A stretch of 64,000 bases of DNA. Source: Lolium rigidum. Taxonomy: Eukaryota > Streptophyta > Magnoliopsida > Poales > Poaceae. Position numbers and translations under genes: made by a program. The notes under the pieces are model-generated. The model saw only the letters and a list, made by a program, of their open reading frames with translations, did not search any database and was not told where the DNA came from. Location of the stretch: the NCBI RefSeq assembly GCF_022539505.1, contig NC_061513.1:351273696-351337695 (forward strand), in the 5' to 3' direction. How positions within the stretch are numbered: the stretch's first letter is position 1; each line of letters begins with the position of its first letter. This document shows, piece by piece, positions 58,611-64,000 of the stretch.

Positions 58611-59745
58611 TATAATGCAGTTTTCAGCAAGGAAATCGTATATAACGAAAAAAGTACAACAAAAATAAAACATATTATATAAGTTTCTTTTGAGATAACT
58701 AGGACCGGTTTGGTTGCTCCCGTTGCCGTTTCTCGCATCCAGTGAGAGAAAAATGGTTCGTTTGCTTGTTCACGAGAAAAAAATTCCTGCAGAACATTGT
58801 TTCTAAATCAGCCTTAAAGTGCTCAAAACTTGGACTGCCAAGATCGGCCGATTTCACCGTTTCCAGTCCTGCAGGCGCGGGCGAGCGCAAAAGCTGACCT
58901 GCCAGGATTTTTTTTTTTGATAAAGGAAATATATTAATATCAAAAGATACCAATTACACCCAGCCTTTGCAACAACGCACCACCCTAACGGCACTACGGA
59001 TGCACACAACCAAAAAAAAAATGAAAAGAAAACTAAGAAACAAAAGTCCCGCGCCTTGATGTTGTGATTCCAGTCCCGCGCTTGCTTCCTAGTTTCATCG
59101 AGTTTTTTAAATGTCTATTTTGTGTTCCTATTTGGAGCTTGATTAGAATTTTTTTGTCAAATTTGTGGCACTTGATCTACCATTTGAAATTTACTTCGGG
59201 GAGTAGCTAGCTTCATCTTACTTTGGGCTTCACTCGAGTAGGTTTTGCAAACAAAAGTTGCATAACATGAAGAAATCGCCAAATACTAACGGTACCACCA
59301 CAACGGTACCAAGAAGGGTTAGATATGTAAAGAAAAATTCCATGCTGAAGTTTCTCAATAAGGTTATGTTGCCTGAGTTTCTTTAGTCCAACTGCGCATT
59401 TGTGGCCACCCTTTACCATCTTTCCGCTCCAGTGTCACACCTCGGCCGCCAGTGCAACCACACACAATGCCGTGCCAGTGGTGCATACATCAAGCATCTA
59501 TGCTCCGCCGCCTAGGACCTATACTCCATGCATATCAGTTCCGCAACCGCCAATAAAATTTGAATGAAATTTTAAATTGCCGTTTAAATTTAAGTTTTTT
59601 TTCAAATATATGCTTAGGGAATACGGCGGGAAACACGCGTCCTCCAAACGTGGCACAAAGCGACCGCGTTCGCCAAACGACCGATCCGTAACTTTTGCCG
59701 GACGCTATTTGGGTGACCCAAGTGAAGATGCCCTTAGCCATTGGG
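58611..59745. other. Intergenic mix with a poly(T)-headed retroposon scrap
   Basis: An 11-T run (58908-58918) followed by GATAAAGGAAATATATTAATATC looks, on the minus strand, like the A-tailed 3' end of a LINE or related retroposon, extending to roughly 59060. The rest (59060-59745) holds nothing I recognise, apart from a MITE-like GGGTGACCCAAGTGAAGATGCCC at about 59711. Confidence 0.45.
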
Positions 59746-60490
59746 TTTTTTTTTTCGAAATGGGGGAAATATCGCCCCAGCTTCGGCATCCAAATGATGC
59801 ACACGGCTTTTTTTATTAGATTATTCACGAAACCTTACAAGAAAAAATACAAAAGATCAAACTCGAAGCAACCTTACTATACCTACAGTGGGATGAAGAG
59901 GGTGACAATACACCAACTCAAATCATCCAAAACTAAATGCCTTCTCAGACCGCCCAATAGCAGGTGAGAAACACATCCAGTCAAGCAGACTCTCGGCGCA
60001 CGTCAACGTACACGCCACAGGAGTTGCTCCCGCCGTCTTCCTCGACTCCATCTTCAAAAGAGATCAACGCATTAACCTTGCAAGACCTGTCGTCGATGCC
60101 ACCATGACGCCAGACGGCTCCACCCTCCTGCACGTATACATCATCCCGCATCTGTCGTCGATACCCTGCAGCACCATGCCACTGAGACTCGGCCCCAACA
60201 ATGTGGTAGATGAACACCACTCCACCGAAGTCCGCCAACATCCAGCAGCTGCTCCAAAAACGATGCCCCAAGAGGTAGAACGACGCAGGAGACGCCGTCA
60301 TCGTCCGATCCGGGAGACCCGGACCTAGGGTTTCCCCCGGAGCAGCACGAGTGAGAAACCGCAGACTGCGTCGACGATGCCTTCAAGAAGGTTGCGGTGC
60401 GACACGTCGCCATCGTCCGCCAACCGAGGTCGGAACACGGTTTTCACCGGCAGCCGCACATTCCCAACTCGCCGAGTGTAGTGCCAAGAC
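59746..60490 (-). mobile_element. Retroposon/LINE 3' fragment, minus orientation
   Basis: It starts with ten T, then CGAAATGGGGGAAATATCGCC. On the minus strand this is GGCGATATTTCCCCCATTTCG plus an A-tail, a familiar grass retroposon 3' end. Moderately GC-rich DNA follows up to about 60490 with no clear protein. The 5' limit and target duplication were not found. From 60490 to 61164 nothing is recognised. Confidence 0.5.
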
Positions 60491-61178
60491 GGGCAATCAA
60501 ATACTCCTTATTGTTTCTACCACTACTCCACTTACTTGGCACAAGTGAACTAATTATGGTGAAACTATGCAATATGGAAGAGGACCACTAGGCATACCCA
60601 TAATTATAGTCGCAAGTCGCAACTGAACCTGCCAAGGTAGTGGTAGCGTCAAAGACGACGTCGAACGTGACTAAGAGCAATGCAATGTCATGTGTACTTG
60701 AACATCAAAGATAGGAATTGCCTCATGCACCTCAACAACCGTGAGATCTCCCATTGTTCCCGTTGCCTCCTACTCCCATGTTTTTATTTATTTTGGCCTC
60801 TCTCCCCATCTCCCCATCTTTGTGTGTTGTTTTCACCTACTTGATGTAGTGAGTTAGTGCTGCAGCGTATGAGAAGTAAAGTGAGACAATATCTTGTTAT
60901 CTAGTTATATGTAGATAGGATTATATATATAGAGAGAGGACAAAACATTATTCGCACAGCTGAAGGTTGGTATATCATTCTGGTTTTAATCATGAAATGA
61001 GAGGGCTGACAAAAGGTTACTTTGTTATTCCATGTCTCACACGGATCTAGAAGGGACATATACATCACCTATGGGTCGTATTTGAAGCCTCTCACGTCTT
61101 TGTAGCGAAGAAGTTTGCGTAAACTCTAGAGCTAACTAGCAAGACCATGGATTTATGGTTGGGTCAAGAACACTTCCC

Positions 61179-62363
61179 TCTCTCGAAATAGGGCTTTCGC
61201 CCCGCTATATTAATATAATAACCAACCAATACAACAAGCACGTTGGGGCTGCAGCACAACCAAGCCCAAAAGGAAACACAAGAGAAAAGAAAGAGAAAAC
61301 AAAGCCGACACCGACAGCTTGACAAGAACAAGAATGACTCGCAACCGCTGCGCCCTCCGGAGAATGCCACCACACTCCTAGCACGCCGAAGCGCCGCGTA
61401 TCAAGCAACACCTTCAACAAGGAAAGTGACGATGACGCCACTGCTGCCCGGACTGGTCCTAGGGTTTTCCCCGATACGCGGAAGGGATTGGGGAGGAGGG
61501 ACTACCGACGCCCTTCAGGAAAGCAAGGCGACACCCGCAGGCGTCACCGCGTCAGTGTCGGGCCTGCCGACAAGATTTCTCCCGTCCCCCAACCCACAAA
61601 CCCGGACGATTCGACGTGCTCCACTAGACTTGCCACCAACCAGCACACGCCACCGTGATCTTGAGCCATCCTCGCTGTCTCGCTGTGGTCGCCGGAGAAG
61701 GGCCTAGACGTAGAGATGAGAGACAACCGGGTCGGGGGTAGCAACACCTCAGCCGAGCGGGAGGGAGCTACCTCCACCGCCTTCGCGGTAGCCGACCGGA
61801 CATGGTAGCGAGGTCAAACCCGCCCGGCAGGGCCCAAACAGGCCCGCAAAGACCTCACTACCACGTTGCAGCAGGCCGGCCGGAGTACCGCCGCCACCCA
61901 GCCACCGCCGTCACATCTACTCCACCTCCAGGGAGCATCACCGGCGCGCCATGCGCAGCCCGCTCGCCCAGCCCCTCTGGGCCCCAAACTGGGCCCAGAT
62001 CTGGGCCGAGCAGGCCCTGCCATGGCCGTCCGCCTGCGCAGCTCCGCCACCAACGGTCGCGCCGCCGCTCCTCCACCCACCCCACGCACGGGTTCCACCC
62101 CGCCGCGCCGGAGCGCTGCCGCCGAAGAGCACCGCCGCCCGCCAGGACCCCCACGCCCCCATCGCCGCGACGGGTAGAGACGACCTCGCCGCCGCCGGCA
62201 CCGCCCAAGCAAGGCCCGGTGGCTCCCGCCGACGGCGGCGGCAAGGGGGAGCGCGAGGGGAGGGGGAGCGCCGGCCGGGGAAGGGGCGCGGCCCGGCCGC
62301 CGTGGGGGGGGGGGGCGCGGGTCGCGGGAGAGGGGAGGGGTTTTTTTTTTTCGTTTTCGTCTC
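61179..62363 (-). mobile_element. GC-rich retroposon, 1185 bp, 14-bp target duplication
   Basis: CAAGAACACTTCCC flanks both sides exactly (61165-61178 and 62364-62377), a length typical of LINE/SINE target-primed insertion. The 3' end (minus strand) is GGGGCGAAAGCCCTATTTCGAGAGA, with no long A-tail. The 5' half (about 61840-62330) is extremely GC-rich, with proline/arginine-type frames on all strands that I regard as compositional. No RT or endonuclease was recognised, so it is non-autonomous or 5'-truncated. Confidence 0.8.
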
Positions 62364-62638
62364 CAAGAACACTTCCCCCAGTCAAATTTTCCTACAGACT
62401 CCAGCGAACTTCAGCTAACACCTAGTTTGCTACACATAGAGTCCATGCAACTCGCGAATGAGTGTGTAGTCAGATCAAATGCGCGCGACTTGTTTATCTA
62501 CGGCTCCGCCGGCCCGCAAGTCCGTGTCCTAGTAGTATTTAGGTAAGTTAAGTTCGCTTCCTAGCAGTAGTCGGCTTGCATGCCATAAATTGAGTCCGAG
62601 TCTTCTTCGAGTTAGGATAACTGGCTATGCTATGTGCG

Positions 62639-62648
62639 TATATAAGAT
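62639..62648 (+). promoter_or_regulatory. TATA box of cyclin 2
   Basis: TATATAAGAT in the block TATGTGCGTATATAAGATGC, identical to the block before cyclin 1; the duplication therefore includes the core promoter. Confidence 0.7.
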
Positions 62649-62731
62649 GCACCAGGCTGTTGTGCATCAATCTAAGACCGTGATATTGGGAAGAATAGAG
62701 GAGCACGAAAAGTGCCCTTGGACAACTTTTT

Positions 62732-62739
62732 TTTGGCGC
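62732..62739 (+). promoter_or_regulatory. E2F-type site in the cyclin 2 leader
   Basis: TTTGGCGC fits the E2F consensus TTTSSCGC and lies 30 bp before the ATG. Cyclin 1 has TTTCTGGCGC at the same place (53782-53791), which no longer fits. E2F factors drive S-phase genes; binding here is inferred. Confidence 0.4.
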
Positions 62740-62768
62740 GCGCGAGTGTGTTCGTCCAATTCTACGTG

Positions 62769-63821
62769 ATGGCCTGGGGCAAAACAAAACAGTGGCGGAA
62801 GAGGATGGTGGACAGCGACGACGAGGAGGAGAGGATGGAGCACATCAAGGAGGAGGAGCAGAGGATGGAGAACAGCGACGAGGAGGAGGAGAGCATGGGC
62901 TGCGTGGCCGGCCGTGCCCGCCTGCTACCCGTGGACTCGGAGCCGGCCGTGGCCCGGGCAGCTATCGCGCCGTACATCGAGGACATCGACAGCTACATGC
63001 GGTACCTAGAGAAGTTGAGGAGGCCGACGGACTATATGTCCAGAACGGGGCAAGTTCAGCCCTCTTGGAGAGCCATCCTAGTGGACTGGCTCGTGGAAGT
63101 GGCCGATGAATTCAATTTTCCGGCCGACACGCTTCACCTCGCTGTTTCATATGTGGACCGCTTCCTCTCGGTGGGCGCCATTGTCACGAGGGAGCTGCAG
63201 CTACTGGGTGCAACTTCAATGTTTCTTGCTGCGAAATATGAAAGCGATGAATGTACACATAAGGCCAAAGATTACTGTTACGTTACTGACAACTCATACA
63301 CCGAGCAGCAGGTGGTCAAGATGGAGGCTCACATACTGCATCTGCTTAATTTTGAGATGGGGAGCCCCACCGCAAGAACTTTCCTGCGGAGATACGTAAC
63401 TATTTGCCCTCGAGGCGATGTAAGAAAGCTAGAGTTCCTGTGTAGCTACCTTGCGGACCTAAGCTTGCTGGAATATGACTGCACAAAGTTCAGGCCATCA
63501 GTTGTTGCTGCTGCCTGCCTTTTTGTGGCCAGGTTCACAATCAACCCAGATAGCCGTCCTTGGAACCTAGTGCTGCAAAGAAGAGTGGGCTACAAGGTCT
63601 CTGATCTCAGGAGTTGCATCTTGAAGATACACCGTCTGCAGTCCATCGGATCGTATCCAGGCATCAAAGAAACGGCCATCAAAGACAAGTATAGTCACTG
63701 CGAGCTTGAATGTGTGTCAGCAATGGGTTCGCCATGTGAAATCCCAGAGTACTACTTCAAAGACATCAAAGACCATAAAAATACAGCCAGTGAAAAGTGG
63801 AAGCGCTCACGTCACATTTAG
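62769..63821 (+). CDS. A-type-like cyclin, copy 2
   Basis: 350 aa, single exon, tandem paralogue of 53817-54911 with high identity throughout. The acidic N-terminal region is 14 residues shorter (loss of an EEE/MMMEE segment). Both cyclin boxes are complete: YIEDIDSYMRYLEKLRRPTDYM, SWRAILVDWLVEVADEFNF, AAKYESDE, KMEAHILHLLNFEMGSPTARTFLRRY and the C-terminal SVVAAACLFVARFTINPDS. It starts at ATG 62769 in the same context (CTACGTGATGGCCTGGGGC) as copy 1; the in-frame extension up to 62712 is not shared and is rejected. Promoter, leader and 3' flank are also duplicated. Expected role: CDK activation. Confidence 0.88.
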   Translation: MAWGKTKQWRKRMVDSDDEEERMEHIKEEEQRMENSDEEEESMGCVAGRARLLPVDSEPAVARAAIAPYIEDIDSYMRYLEKLRRPTDYMSRTGQVQPSWRAILVDWLVEVADEFNFPADTLHLAVSYVDRFLSVGAIVTRELQLLGATSMFLAAKYESDECTHKAKDYCYVTDNSYTEQQVVKMEAHILHLLNFEMGSPTARTFLRRYVTICPRGDVRKLEFLCSYLADLSLLEYDCTKFRPSVVAAACLFVARFTINPDSRPWNLVLQRRVGYKVSDLRSCILKIHRLQSIGSYPGIKETAIKDKYSHCELECVSAMGSPCEIPEYYFKDIKDHKNTASEKWKRSRHI

Positions 63822-63938
63822 ATATCTTGGTATTATCTGATGTGTCATAGTCAACGATATTCAGTGTGAAATTGCAGAATCGGTCTAGAAAATAGTCTAG
63901 CGAGAATTTGTATCCCACTTCTGTAAGTAGTTGGTTCG

Positions 63939-63957
63939 GTTGCACTAAAAGTGCAAC
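63939..63957 (+). other. Hairpin downstream of cyclin 2
   Basis: GTTGCACT-AAA-AGTGCAAC, a perfect 8-bp stem about 120 bp after the stop, matching the wobble-paired hairpin after cyclin 1. Confidence 0.45.
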
Positions 63958-64000
63958 TACCCACCTGTATTGGTAATTTAGTAGTGTGCAACCATGAGTG

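Noticed and set aside
61802..62425. Long GC-rich frames on both strands as genes
   Set aside because: All frames are open because of extreme GC content; the Pro/Arg/Ala-rich translations have no domain and lie inside a retroposon.
62712..62768. Upstream in-frame extension of cyclin 2
   Set aside because: Not conserved in cyclin 1; it covers the leader with the E2F-like site; the shared start is MAWGK.

Overview
This is plant nuclear DNA, most likely from a large-genome pooid grass (Triticeae-type: wheat, barley, rye or relatives). The evidence is dense nested LTR retrotransposons whose LTR starts (TGATACGTCTCC..., TGTTATCACC...), tRNA-Asp primer site and leaders look like those I know from Triticeae, plus grass-type MITEs, Helitrons and LINEs. 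The only two genes that look like intact host genes are a tandem pair of intronless A-type-like cyclins, at 53817-54911 and 62769-63821 on the + strand.

Layout. 1-5079: part of one very long LTR in minus orientation, cut by the window edge and inserted into the next element. 5080-10927: the 3' part of a Gypsy-type element with a 3' LTR at 10229-10927. It carries a multi-exon antisense gene (Transposase_28-like) with its own TATA box, now frameshifted and truncated. 10928-12783: unassigned DNA ending in a clear Helitron 3' terminus, which directly abuts a LINE (12785 to about 16524). 16525-18423: a diverged direct duplication and a TIR MITE. 18424-24936: a complete but non-autonomous Gypsy element in minus orientation (TSD CAAGT). 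It has gag-protease remnants, no pol, and a second antisense acidic ORF. 24937-27133: a Stowaway MITE, a LINE RT scrap and a CACTA end.

27134-35586: a solo LTR (TSD GGGGG) split by a complete Athila/Sabrina-like element (28438-35335, TSD GATAT) with a gag/degenerate-protease ORF. 35909 to about 53202: a decayed Copia element. Its gag is split by a hAT element (TSD GCAAGAAG), and it is split again by an LTR-internal-LTR-internal-LTR concatemer (37785-49591). The two internal regions of the concatemer carry an unrecognised 214-codon ORF in place of gag. 53203-64000: the cyclin duplication, with a complete minus-strand Helitron (55240-58610), retroposon fragments and a GC-rich retroposon with a 14-bp TSD (61179-62363) between the two genes.

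How it works together. Most of the window is a record of nested insertion and decay. The mobile parts depend on enzymes encoded elsewhere: the 18.4 kb, 28.4 kb and 37.8 kb elements keep LTRs and (where visible) primer site and polypurine tract, but no reverse transcriptase or integrase. Small indels that turn CTG or CCG into CTCG recur between LTR copies and even explain a Copia frameshift, so some apparent mutations may be consensus errors. Exact splice sites, element ends and family names are read by eye and are not confirmed by database search.
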